Source: Drechmeria coniospora
Taxonomy: Eukaryota > Ascomycota > Sordariomycetes > Hypocreales > Ophiocordycipitaceae
Length of the DNA stretch: 64,000 bases
Reading direction: 5' to 3'
Assembly (NCBI RefSeq): GCF_001625195.1
Contig: NC_054390.1
Coordinates: 9,955,222-10,019,221 of the forward strand
The notes under the pieces were generated by a model, which made no database searches, was not told where the DNA came from, and worked only from the letters and a program-made list of their open reading frames with translations. How positions within the stretch are numbered: the stretch's first letter is position 1; each line of letters begins with the position of its first letter. This document shows positions 31,301-41,782 of this stretch, piece after piece. A program made the translations under genes and the position numbers.

Positions 31301-32260
31301 TAAATTGCGTCTCAAATTGTTCAAAGGTTTTGCCGCCCGAGTTGAGGATTGAATAAGGCTTTAAACCCCCGGGACTGGAGGCGTTAAAAATTTGCAGACT
31401 TCACAGTCCTGTTCACTGTAAATAAGGCAAAGAGATCCCCATAAGGCGAGTATTTCCCAATCTCAACTCGCAAGCTTAGAAAGTCAAAGTTATGAGCAAC
31501 ACTTGGGGATGACTGATCCGAGATGCCGCAAGTCGTTTCCTTGAAGTATTGAAAGTATTAAAAAGATCCGAGATGCAGCAAGTCGTGCCCTTGAAGTATT
31601 GAAAGTATTAAAAAGATCCGAGATGTGGCAAGTCGTTTCCTTAAAGTATTGAAAGTATTAAAAAATCCGAGATGCGGCAAGTCGTTTCCTTGAAGTATTA
31701 AAAGTATTGAAAGTATTAAAAAGATCCGAGGTGCGGCAAGTCGTTTCCTTAAAGTATTGAAAGTATTTAAAAAGATCCGAGATGCGGCAAGTCGTTTCCT
31801 TAAAGTATTAAAAGTATTAAAAAGATCCAAAATGCGGCAAGTCGTTTCCTTAAAGTATTAAAAGTATTAAAAAGATCCGAGATGCGGCAAGTCGTTTCCT
31901 TAAAGTATTGAAAGTATTAAAAAATCATGGGTTTCTTTCGCAACGCTCAGCAAGGAAATTAGGTCATGCGAATTTTTGTACGCAGTTCAATTTGCGGGCG
32001 GCAATGGAAGCTGTAGGCGCAACCCTACTGATTAACTGGGAGACCGCAGCCAGCGTTATTTATGACCCTTATTGCTTAGCACACGGGCTCGTCGCAGGCC
32101 CTACCGATTATAACTTCTTCGGCCTCGCTCAATTTTTCAACAACTATGATATTCTCAAAGGTCTTCTTTTTACAGATGCAAGAGCACATTCCACGAAGCT
32201 TGTTTTATTGTATGTAGCTTGGCATTCGGCAATGGCAGCCGGGTTATCGTAACTCGGGCA
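31105..32260. repeat. Degenerate dispersed repeat, copy 1
   Basis: 31105-31200 matches 46199-46290 (GGTGTAACYGGRCATGAAGG, GGAATCGCTCACTTCC). 31300-32250 matches 48885-49490 in the same order (TTTTGCCGCCCGAGTT, CAGACTTCACAGTCCTGTT, GAACCTTGGGGATGACTGATCC-like block, ACACGGGCTCGTC, TTCTTCGGCCTCGCTC). A 114-codon open frame at 31908-32252 is not conserved in the second copy, where the same DNA holds stops, so it is not called as a gene. Confidence 0.75.
31502..31925. repeat. About 50-bp satellite array, eight copies
   Basis: Eight copies of GATCCGAGATGCGGCAAGTC followed by GTTTCCTTAAAGTATT(G/A)AAA and GTATTAAAAA. Copy lengths vary by insertion of one extra AAAGTATT. The homologous place in the second dispersed copy (about 49152-49190) has a single unit, so the array expanded only here. 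Confidence 0.9.
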
Positions 32261-32544
32261 TCGCCATAAACCGCACCTGATGGGTTTTTTGACAGTGCCG
32301 TCAGAGGACGGACACCTGCACCGGAAAGGTGGTCCTCATACAAGATATTCACTTTCAGGAGCGTTGATCAGACTGGTTGAAATCCTTATTGCTAAAGTGG
32401 CTGTAAGTGTATCCGCTATAAGTTTACTTACTTGTATATGCTTCTAGCTATCACTGGTAGGTATGCTATCCAAACTTAGTCTATTGGTACACAGCAATTC
32501 CAGCAACCGTTGCGCCTCGTTTTTAACCCAGAGTTCTCTACTCC

Positions 32545-33699
32545 TCATTTCCCGGTGTTGGTATCGTTCAAACTGATCAGTCCTCTTTCATACATTACAT
32601 TTGCAATAGGATATACTGCGCGCGCAAAGTTACTCTGTCTTTCTAGTATATATCGTGGCGTAATCCCTTTGTGACCCTTGATGTTGTATACTTTCTTTGA
32701 ACCTTTAAATGCGTGTAGAATATAGCTACTGGACCAATCTCGGGCCCAGGTCGGGCGGTTGTTATCCACGACTGGTAGCGGATCGCCCTGGGTGAGATTT
32801 TCGATGGCCGACGTGATATCGTTGTGGACATCGTATAATTTGGCGACGTCATTGTCTTCCCAACTGAGAGGTCCAAAGGCCGCTCGCTCCATGATCAGCA
32901 TTTCTCCAGGTTCGGCAATGAGTTTTTCCCCAATCTTGGTAATGACCTGGTTGCTATGGGTTGCCCATTTTCCGTCGAATGCCGGGTGCATTTGCTCGGT
33001 CCATTGCTCGATCATCTTGCCGCCTTTTGCCGACATAAAAGTGCCACTCATTACATCGCCATCCTTTTGCCTGCCTCCAATAGCACGGAAGCCGCTCTCG
33101 CGCAATACCTTGATATCTCGCAGGGGGTGAGCGTCGAAGTCGATATACACACCCCCAAAGTCACGTACTGCCTTGACCCTTACGAAATCCGATCGATGCG
33201 CCATGTGAATGATCTCGGTGCCGGTATTCGTGCGGGTTGGAGCTTCAACAATATTCACGACGACCCCAGGAATGCGGAATATCAGCTGGCTCCATTTACC
33301 TGCCTGGCCGTTTCTTGCGCGTGTAATGGAACCATCCAACGCATTGGTGTGCAAATAAATCTTCTGAGGCGCCCAATAGTGCTTGGCGGCAAATATGGAC
33401 AAATAATCACTAAACTGAAAGCCGAAATCGGCCTTGGGGTCTTTGAGTACGTAGACGAAATGTACCAGGTTGGGGATACCGTCCCGACCGGCGTGTGAGA
33501 CGTCGTTCTGACCAGCATGCGAGATGTCGTCCTGGACGGCATGCGAGATATTATCCTGGACGGCATGCGAGATATTATCCTGGCCGAGAAGCAAGAATAC
33601 GAAATTTTTGCGTTCAGGATGTAATGAGAGTATGATAAAGATTGTAACGCAAAGGCTGACTGCAATGGCAAAGACTGATTTGGAATAAAGGAACAGCAT
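32545..33699 (-). CDS. GT32-like glycosyltransferase, type II membrane protein
   Basis: Single exon. The frame extends to a TTG at 33714 but the first ATG is 33699 (MLFLYSKSVF), giving 384 aa. An N-terminal signal anchor (FAIAVSLCVTIFIILSL) is followed by a short lumenal stalk made of four to five degenerate eight-residue repeats (QDNISHAV, QDDISHAG). The catalytic domain has IPNLVHFVYVL, the donor-site block DFGGVYIDFDAHPLRD (the DXD motif is DFD) at about residue 195, and GDVMSGTFMSAKGG. This matches the glycosyltransferase sugar-binding DXD family (GT32; e.g. Och1/mannosyl-inositol-phosphoceramide synthase relatives). Probable Golgi localisation; acceptor unknown. It lies between two segments of the degenerate repeat copy 1, so it may have been inserted there. 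Confidence 0.85.
   Translation of the reverse strand: MLFLYSKSVFAIAVSLCVTIFIILSLHPERKNFVFLLLGQDNISHAVQDNISHAVQDDISHAGQNDVSHAGRDGIPNLVHFVYVLKDPKADFGFQFSDYLSIFAAKHYWAPQKIYLHTNALDGSITRARNGQAGKWSQLIFRIPGVVVNIVEAPTRTNTGTEIIHMAHRSDFVRVKAVRDFGGVYIDFDAHPLRDIKVLRESGFRAIGGRQKDGDVMSGTFMSAKGGKMIEQWTEQMHPAFDGKWATHSNQVITKIGEKLIAEPGEMLIMERAAFGPLSWEDNDVAKLYDVHNDITSAIENLTQGDPLPVVDNNRPTWARDWSSSYILHAFKGSKKVYNIKGHKGITPRYILERQSNFARAVYPIANVMYERGLISLNDTNTGK
33478..33590. repeat. 24-bp in-frame repeat inside the glycosyltransferase stalk
   Basis: On the minus strand, CAGGATAATATCTCGCATGC units repeat about four times with increasing divergence, producing QDNISHAV-like octapeptides between the signal anchor and the catalytic domain. 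Confidence 0.8.
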
Positions 33700-35609
33700 C
33701 GTTGACAAGGTCAAGATATCATACGCGCAGAACGAACTGAGCCATTGGTGAGGGTCGGAACTGTTTCAGAACTGTTAACTGATTGCAGGGATGCATTGAT
33801 ATAAGTACAAGTGCTGCACTTGTACAACTAGGTGTAAGTAATAAGTGCTGAACAGAATGGCGCGACCTGACTCGTGAATCTAAACAATGCTGTACTTGCA
33901 GTAATTGCGTAGCTGCTGTTATGCTCCGTACCCATACAGGAGAACTGCCTATTATGCGGTCTACTGATCAAGCAAGCCTTGCATTTTTATGACACGCTTT
34001 TTAACACTAAAGTAGATCGGGGCCATGCCTTCAGTGGACGGCGTAGGAGGGTCGACGCGTCAGTCAAGTAGGCAATGGATGCCCTCCTATTCTACCCCGT
34101 GCTCCGTGTGTACAGTACTTGTACTGTACAAGTAAGCACTTGAGTAGGCGTAAGTAGGTATTACTTCGTAGTACATCAAAGGACAGGCATACAACAATAG
34201 TTGCGTTTCGTGCTAAAACACAAACTGTTGCTCTTAACTATACTCACTAGTACCAGCACCGCCGATTTTGAAGCTATTGCCAAACCGCTCCCCACCCTTA
34301 ATGCTGCTCGTAGTGCCGCTGGCGGAATTTCTCCAGATGAGGGCTTTGCTTTTAGCAATATCTCGCTATTGTTTTCTTAAAACGATGAAGCTAGGTATAG
34401 GGAGGCGCAAGATTTGTTTCGATGTTGACCTTGCGAGCGGAGACGAGGCTGAGTGGACTCAAATGAAGGTTGTAGTTGTATTACATTACATGTAAGTACT
34501 TACTGTAGTTGTTAGTATTATTGACCCAGAGGCGGCGAGAGGTCGAGGGAGTGGCAGGAGTGACAAGTACGCCATTACCATATGTATTGAAAACACCCTA
34601 CCAAAGCTTTCGATATATATGTACAAGCACTAACTGGTTGCTTCATTAATTTAAAGCATCGATTGCTACATTACCTAAACACAAGAATATAGTACTATGA
34701 CCTAGCAAAAAGGCCAGTCCATACCTACTACTCCGTAGAATGGGGGTTCCTTCGCACGCACTACGTTAAACGAATCTGCGTTATTAAGAAATTAAACAAG
34801 TTCTCCCGCACTTAGTCAACAAGACGTCTTGATTTATTTTCTGTTCAGTTCGTATTCGTCATGTAGTCCGAAGCTCGGGCTACCAAAACGCCATCAGCAA
34901 CACTGGTGCACTTCATCACCGATAGCCACGGGCATTAGTGGTACAGTTTGGGCATCCTCAGCCGCCAGAGCATTCAACAAGCCGGAGCAGTACGCAGCCT
35001 AAACTTCTGACAGCGTGGTTGATCGCTACCCTCGCTTGCTACCGTGAGCAACTCACTGCTACTAGTAGAGTTTGCGGTTTCACCTACTAGTAATTCCTGC
35101 CACGTAGAAACAGGACGTATTGCACTCTTACACAAATGAACAATGCATGGACAACTAGCAATGCCAGAAGCAGCAAGAGTTTTCTTCCACTTTGCTCATG
35201 ATAAATGGAACAGCTTGCCTTTGTTCGATGGCATAGCTCGGACTTTGACTGATGTCAAGCTCCTAGTATACCTTCGTGGAAAGACTGGGCGTCGATATAA
35301 ATAGGCGCAGAGATGTACGAAGGTATAGTGACTCGCCAGTGACCGCGATACGCATGCAATAGTTCACCGTGGAAATGGTGGGCTCCAGACGGCATGCTAG
35401 TAATACTGCAGGTTTTATTTAATTCCAACCATTCTTGTGACTCCCGATTCCGCAACCTCGTGGCGGCGAGACGATCATGGGCATAGCCTTTTACTTATCG
35501 GACGGCATTCTAAATGCTTTCTTGACTGTCTGCCTTGTCGTATTCACGCGACTTGCTTCGCCATCCCTTCTTATGAATAGAATGCCCGTGTCCTACCTGT
35601 GCTTCGAGC
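33700..35609. other. AT-rich intergenic region
   Basis: No gene supported. It includes CAGTACTTGTACTGTACAAG inverted repeats near 34112 and short TAAGTAGG runs. The third colinear segment of the dispersed repeat lies at about 34733-34870 (AATGGGGGTTCCTTCGCACG...CACTTAGTCAACAAG), matched at about 49660-49800. Confidence 0.5.
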
Positions 35610-37179
35610 TCACGGGCTTGTCGAGTTTGTCTTGTTTCTAGCAGGAACGCCATCGAGGCTAAGGGCAAACTTGGCGGTGACATACGCGGCCGCCTTAGTA
35701 TTGGCCAAGATGGCCTCCTGGTTGACGTTGGTGATGTTGTCGCAGGCCTTGTGGTAGCAGGCGTCAGGCGGGTTGTCTACCGGTAGCAGGCCGCCGGTGT
35801 AAATGCCAGCAGCTGGGATGCCTAGCTTGACAAAGCCGGAATAGTCGGAAGAATTTGCATCATATTTCCTGTGCACCGTTAACGTTTAGGAACCGCCACT
35901 TCGTCACGCAAGCGATGAATCCCTACACGATCTTGGCCGGGAAACCATTTTTCAGAAGATGCTCGACCAGGGGAGCGGCCCCTGCCATATCCGCGTCGTT
36001 GTTTGCCTCGACTGTATAGTTTGGCCTAGGGCTGCCGATCATATCCAAATTGATGTACAGCCGAATCTGGTCCGCCTCGGTTTCGTTCAGCTTCGATGCG
36101 TAATGACGAGAACCGACGATCGCAGGCCTATTTCAGCGTGAGCGCAAAGGTCACTGCCGGCTGGTATTCCTCCGTAGGACAGGTTGCTTACTCTTCCGCT
36201 CCCCACCAGGCGAATCGAACCTTGTTCTTGAAGCCCGTATACTTGCAAAAGTGCTTGGCCATTTCTAAAAGGGCCGCAACACCGCTACCATTGTCGTTGA
36301 TGCCGGGCCCCGCTGGAACGCTGTCCAAGTGGGCGCCGAGAAAAACAACATTGTTCGAGTCGCCCGATTTGGTCTCCGAGATGATGTTCCAGGATTTCCT
36401 CGGCTCGTAGAGTGTGTCGACAAACAGGCTTACGTTCAGCTGCTGTCCATCCGTTACCTGCTGGCTCCATCTCAACCCGGTATCAAGCCCGACAACACCG
36501 ACAGGGAGTGGCTTGACGACAGTGTCACGATCGAGATAATCACCGACCATCTGTCCAGCCTTGTCGCTATATACGATAACACCAAGGGCACCATTATTCT
36601 TGGCAAGCTGCACCTTCTCATCAATGTAGCATTTGCCATGCTTGATCAACACAAACTTCCCACTGGCATCGGTGCCATTCCACTGGTCTCCAAAACATCC
36701 CGAGCCGCGTTCATCGTCCACTGGAATATTCATAAGCAGCGCCGTTAATCCTTCGGGCGGCGTGGCCATGTTGTGCGTCGGCGAGATGACCGGGGTGTTG
36801 TCACCAGTCGGGCCGGTGAGTGATATGTTTTTCAACTGGTAGTACGTATGCGTAAACTCCTGGACCGTCGTGTCAAAGTACTTGCTGATGCCATCCTGCA
36901 CACGCTGGAGAACATAGTTGAAGGAGGCGAGGTAGCCGGACGTGCCGAAAGCCCGATTCCCCCCGTGATCGTTGGCGATTGTGCTCAAGTTTTCCAGCAC
37001 ATTTATCAGGCTGTGAGAGTTAGCCCATGGTCACAAGTGATTAACGGAGAGGAAATAACGGCCAACCCGGTCCATTCAATATCTGCCTCGATCGCTTCAG
37101 GCGTCAGCGCTGGAGGAGCCTCGGCCGCCGCTGCAACAAGGAGCCGCGAGGCGTACAACACAACAAGGAGAAGATTCAT
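35610..37179 (-). CDS. Secreted M28-family zinc aminopeptidase (LAP2/aminopeptidase Y-like)
   Basis: Four minus-strand exons: 37179-37067, 37010-36192, 36127-35927 and 35868-35610. Introns are 56-64 nt; the first uses a weak GTTGGC donor. ATG 37179 opens a leader (MNLLLVVLYASRLLVAAAA). A protease-associated domain lies in the middle (VLIKHGKCYIDEKVQLAKNNGALGVIVYSD). The peptidase motifs in order are GAHLDSVPAGPGINDNGSG (zinc His and bridging Asp), WWGAEE (catalytic and metal Glu), INLDMIGSP (zinc Asp) and CYHKACDNITNVN (last zinc His). Thus all ligands of the di-zinc M28 centre are present, about 460 aa. It would cleave N-terminal residues from peptides outside the cell or in the vacuole. The adjoining UstYa genes do not by themselves imply shared function. 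Confidence 0.9.
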
Positions 37180-38018
37180 CGTAGAGCCTCGTAGCCAACA
37201 GGGGGGTTGCCTTTGTAGTTGATCCTGCGTTCACAGTTCAAAGAAGGCTTGAACAAGTTAACTGGGAATTCATGGTAAAAGTACTCGTAGGTGTACTTGA
37301 TGCGCCAACAGCCTTTGCCAGCACATATGTCAAATATATCCAAACCCTAGAGCCGGCTATATAACTCATACGTAATGCGAGTACTCCTGCTGCATCGTCC
37401 ATGTAAGCACCTGCCCAGTTGGGGGGGCTAAGATGAGATGTTCGTACAGTGTTGCATGTAACTAAAGCCCTGACCGAATCCACCCGCTCGATATATCGAA
37501 AGAAGTGGGCATTGGTTCGTTGATAGACCCATGTAATGCACAAGTGATATAGCCGAAAGAAAGCATTGCTCGGAGAACCGGCAAGAGTTGCCGCTGCATG
37601 GATACCTGCACTACTACTAGTACGCAACCATCGAGTAGATGCGAAAGATTGTGTACAGTAAGTACGCAGTGTCAAGTACTTGCTGTGAGGAATAAATTTA
37701 GGGGCCTAGGGTCCAGGCTCATATACTTGGTGGTTCATGCAGATACAGGAAAAGCGCTCACTAGATCGAAAACAGCAGAACCCGTAACATAATGGTGCAT
37801 TATATGTACGCAACGGTGTATTCAGTGCAGGTTGGGAAGTAATGCTCTGTGCACTCTCCAGAAAACAATGGATTTAGCTATAACGTTTGAGTGACATTTC
37901 CTGTCCGGCTCGACCTTTTGATAAAACCAACAATAATCTACATTCTGTAGATACCATATGCTGGACTCTACTTGCAGAATTGTGTCCATTTGAAGATTCA
38001 ATCATCTCCTTGTTTAAT
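37180..38018. other. Intergenic, no gene seen
   Basis: About 840 bp between the divergently placed peptidase and first UstYa-like gene. AT-rich, with a C/G homopolymer (GGGGGGG) near 37425; no supported gene. Confidence 0.4.
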
Positions 38019-39115
38019 ATGCGAGTCACCAAAAATATGACGACTCATCTGAAACAGGAGTAAAAGTCGAAACACTGCTCGGGAATGAACATCCTGTAAT
38101 ACGACCGTTGTCAATATCCCATACGTGGCGCTGCTGGCTCATACAGGCCGCAGCGATTGTCACATCGCTGCTATGCAGAGGTGCGATTCGTTTCGACCTC
38201 CAACGAGAATCAGCACAAAAAGGACTCATGTTTGCCGACACTTCTCATCTCAGGCTTTGTAAGCTAAATATCTAGTTGATGGAGTAACATTTCAGCCACG
38301 CGAGCAACGATACAATGGATCTTTGTTTAAACGAAGCCCATATAGCGGCCTCCAACCCCTGAGATGGACCAAGCCTGGGGCCGTTTTACCGAGGCTGGCA
38401 GCAGTATGTTGGTCAAGATAACGGAAGGTCCGCCTTTCTGCTCTTCAGCATCGTTTCTGACTGCGTTTGGATCCAGAATCGATACCAGATTATCCTCCAA
38501 TACTGAACATTTCCTTAGAAGATGCTCGAGCATCCACAAGTTTTCCACTTCAAACAGCTGTCCATCTCAGTGAAACAGAAAACCTTGGCTACATGGCCAG
38601 CCTAGGATTCTTTCATCAAATCCATTGTCTCGTCAGCAAACTCAAAGAGGCCTGTTAACAAGCAAATACTGACCAGATAACGTTATAGAACATGCTTCGG
38701 AAATTTATTCATCTCGATTATTATATAGTGACTGAGCCCGGCTGGTTCTCACAGCCATATCTGCGAGAGCATGCTGGTTAGACCCTACTTGGCTTAAAAT
38801 GGTATCTTGCATTCCAGTTTGTACTGATAGACGAATCTAGATCACTGCGTCGACATGTTGCGCGAATCCATCATGTGTTACGGCGATACTACCTTGATCG
38901 TTTATCACTGGATTTACGGTTACGGTGATCCGGTTCCTGATTTCAGTACCAAGGTACGTCCGTCACAAAGATTCAGACTCAAGGTGACTAACAGATCAAA
39001 TTAGCATACTTGCCGAAATCCGGAGGCTATCCTGGACTGGATGAAGAAAAACCAAATCATACTCAAAGACGCAGTGTTGAAACATGGGGAGTTGGATCTG
39101 CCCGAGATATTTTGA
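38019..39115 (+). CDS. UstYa/DUF3328-family oxidase-like protein, possibly 5'-damaged
   Basis: Exons by eye: 38019-38258 and 38296-38403 (uncertain), then 38477-38631, 38689-38776, 38841-38953 and 39005-39115 (phases agree). The 3' exons give GYMASLGFFHQIHCL-NMLRKFIHLDYY, then DHCVDMLRESIMCYGDTTLI, DPVPDFSTK and TCRNPEAILDWMKKN. These contain both HxxHC motifs (HQIHC; the second as DHC) that define UstYa-like proteins. Upstream, RPPTPEMDQAWGR is the usual PPTPExDxAW block. Exon 1 encodes LLGNEHPVIRP and a membrane segment (WLIQAAAIVTSLL) typical of the family. Two places look damaged: the ATG at 38019 is one base out of frame with the leader, and the FKRSPYSG/PPTPEM join needs one extra base. 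Either it is a recent pseudogene or the 5' exons differ from my model. UstYa enzymes catalyse oxidative cyclisations in fungal RiPP and related pathways. Confidence 0.72.
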
Positions 39116-39299
39116 AGAGTTTATCTGAACCTGGCAAAGGCAAATTTTGGATACAGTACGATGAATACAAGAATGTGACAAGGATATGTGGATTATAGTT
39201 AATATTGCCTACATCAGAAAGCCTGTGATCAATATTTTGGAGAGTTTCAAACCCGCGGGAATATTTGGCACCCATCTATCTGTCAAGTTAAAAGTCATT

Positions 39300-40035
39300 A
39301 TGAATATTGCCATGTAGTGTGTGCGTGTGCCTATTTCTGCTAGAGATCAATATCCAATCGAATGTACAAAGCAGGTGCAGGTCGGTAACAGAGGCTGGGG
39401 ATACTATCATGTGGGTTAATATGCGCAAAGCATTTATTGTTCATATTTTTCAACTTCAGAGTATAACGCTTTTGGTATTCGTACCCAGGTTTCTTTCTGT
39501 TTATTATTGGCCCCGGCTGACCAACATTACCGATCTGGTGCTGACCGAAACCTGTAGGGCACTCCAAAACGGCTCAGTTACGTTGGAAGGCTCCATGTGC
39601 GGAAGGTAACATCGAAATACGTCATGCCGAGTACAAAGGTTCTGCGCAATATGAATATCCCCCGCATTAATGTACATATACTCCGTTTTAAGTACTCTGT
39701 GAATATCCAGTAAATGCCTCGAGTTAACTTTCCGTGTGAAACCGTCGGAGTAGAATCTCCGCATGAGTGACATCGAATAATTATATCATCCTTTCATGTT
39801 TGGTCCTGAATGGCTTGAGAATGTAAGCCTCAGCTCTGTTTGCAGCAATATTGCAACCTGCTGCAACGGAGTTTGTATTCCTCTTATGAAAAGTGAGTCT
39901 GAACAGAAATCCCTTTTCATGCCTGTTTTCCCATGCAATAACAGTAACCAAGATCACGAGGCCAACTTTTAGATACACCTTGGCCGTACCATGAGACAAT
40001 ATGTTTCCACGTTGGTCTCGATTGTTGAGCAAAAA
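39300..40035 (-). pseudogene. Possible degraded UstYa-like copy on the minus strand
   Basis: A frame starting near 40032 reads MLNNRDQRGNILSHG followed by a membrane-like VYLKVGLVILVTVIAW segment. A later frame (39773-39504) holds EPSNVTEPFWSALQ, resembling the W-x-A-L block that precedes the catalytic part in the neighbouring gene (NLTNRSLWDALQP). No HxxHC motif was found downstream and the frames do not join, so at best it is a remnant. Confidence 0.3.
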
Positions 40036-40144
40036 TGAGGCTTCAAGATACCAATTGTTAGAGCATTCCGAGGCTGTCTCTAGTCGATGGCAGCATCGAT
40101 TTTAAGCTTTGTTTATTACTTATATCGTCACAGTTCTATGTGTC

Positions 40145-40879
40145 ATGGGGGTTGACGTTCTTAAGTTGAAAAGCAAGTACCTTCTCAGTGAGACGGAGCG
40201 ATTATATGCCATCTTTAGCAAAAGTAAGTTTGGCTATCTTGAACGATGGGGCAATAGTTGACTGTATGAGAAGTTCCAACAGAGTCAAAACTGTTCCAAC
40301 CAAACCAGACACTCAACGATGTGTTTCCTCACTCCGTTGCTACAAACCTTACAAACCGGAGTCTGTGGGATGCGCTGCAACCACGTAAGATATCATTATG
40401 AACTGGCCGCTTGTGGACTTGAGCTTATTATTAAAACAAAGGAGGTGGTGGCTTTATTGCAATTTCGAATCCCAAGCACTACGACCTTACTGGTGGGTTT
40501 CCCGTACGGCATGACAAAGGCGACGGCATCTCACGTAAAGGATTCGGCATATCAATGTTTCACCAGCTACATTGTCTAGTATGTCATCAACCAAGTTTCT
40601 CGTCAAGTATTAGCGTTCTAATCATGCCGTCACTTTCAGGCTGCAATCAGGTCAGCATACCGGACAAAAGCTATTAATGACCAGCATCTTAACCACTGTT
40701 TCGAATATCTCCGCCAAACATTGATGTGCATAGGGGATACAACTCTAGAGAAGGTTATTGTTGACAAAAATGGATTACTCAAGCCGGAAATCGATGGCTG
40801 GGATACTATCCGTAAATGTAGGAGTTGGAATATGCTCTTCGAGTTCGCAGAGAGTAGGCGGGTTAAAGTTCAAGACTAA
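40145..40879 (+). CDS. UstYa/DUF3328-family oxidase-like protein
   Basis: Four exons, 40145-40223, 40283-40384, 40442-40578 and 40640-40879. Introns are 57-61 nt and phases agree (186 codons, 185 aa). After NLTNRSLWDALQP-RGGGFIAI comes NPKHYDLTGGFPV, then ISMFHQLHCL-AAIRSAYRTK with the first HxxHC motif. HLNHCFEYLRQTLMCIGDTTLE follows with the second (HLNHC), the full UstYa signature. It ends DGWDTIRKCRSWNML. No N-terminal membrane helix is visible in the first exon (MGVDVLKLKSKYL), unlike most relatives, so an additional 5' exon may be missing or this copy is truncated at the front. It sits 1.0 kb downstream of another family member on the same strand, the usual pairing in biosynthetic clusters. 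Confidence 0.75.
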
Positions 40880-41782
40880 AGCTAAATTGGATGTAATTCT
40901 GGATAACGTCATTGCTCAAGAATGACCCTCCACCCCTTGCCAAGGCTTCAAGAGGACTATTAAAAATGGTGTGCATTTAGTCATTCGATTATACACAATT
41001 CATGGATACGGAGGATTAAGCTCTAAATTGAGTCGTCGAAACAAGGATTGACCTCTTAATTGAGTCGTCGAAACAAAACGCTATCCGCATCATAAACTTC
41101 AAACCGGTATCTACATTGTACGGTAGATCCTACAGGACAGTTCGTCTTTGAAATCACAGCGTATTCCAGAAGTCGCTAATTGCCTAGAAGAATTTCTAGA
41201 CATTTTGCTTTACTCGTGATTTGACCTCTTTCACTAATCCTAGCCCTCCTGCACAACTCAACCCCGGGGTGCTACAAGCTACACTTATGCCTCATATACC
41301 CATTTCCTTGAAAATGGTGCTATCCCATGTAATATGTAAGGTTAGCGTGGAGACCATACTATAATGAAGCAATTTATGATAGCAGGATACAACAAACGCA
41401 TGCAATACAGCTACCTGTACCAACCACAATACAGTCATTGTGCCTGTTACCATCACATCATAGATACAGATAAACTGTTACTCACTGCCAATTGAATCCC
41501 ATACACGAACGAGTATAAATATTACCAAAAGTACGATGCTAATGTACCGATATCCCGGGTTCTCCTACAGACACGCCTGGCTATTTCCCTAATATACACA
41601 AGGCTCAGTACTTGATCTAGATAACCAAGTACTGAGGACTAATGTGAATCTACAGACTATTCTGCAGGTTTTCGTAAATCAGGATTAGATCCATACCTCC
41701 TGACTGATGCCCAATCACTCTTGCGGCCCAATGTAATATTTCTCAGTAGCCATCTCTAGTATCCGATCCAGGCATTTCGGGT
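40880..41782. other. Intergenic, no gene seen
   Basis: About 900 bp of AT-rich sequence. A near repeat (TTGAGTCGTCGAAACAA) occurs twice, at about 41027 and 41060. No supported gene. Confidence 0.4.

Noticed and set aside
31908..32252. 114-codon open frame with a soluble-looking protein
   Set aside because: It begins inside the 50-bp satellite and its counterpart at 49.2-49.5 kb is interrupted by stops, so it is part of a repeat.
30600..35000. Search for a reverse transcriptase, tyrosine recombinase or transposase near the colinear repeat
   Set aside because: No recognisable catalytic motif in any frame; the repeat is too degenerate to type.
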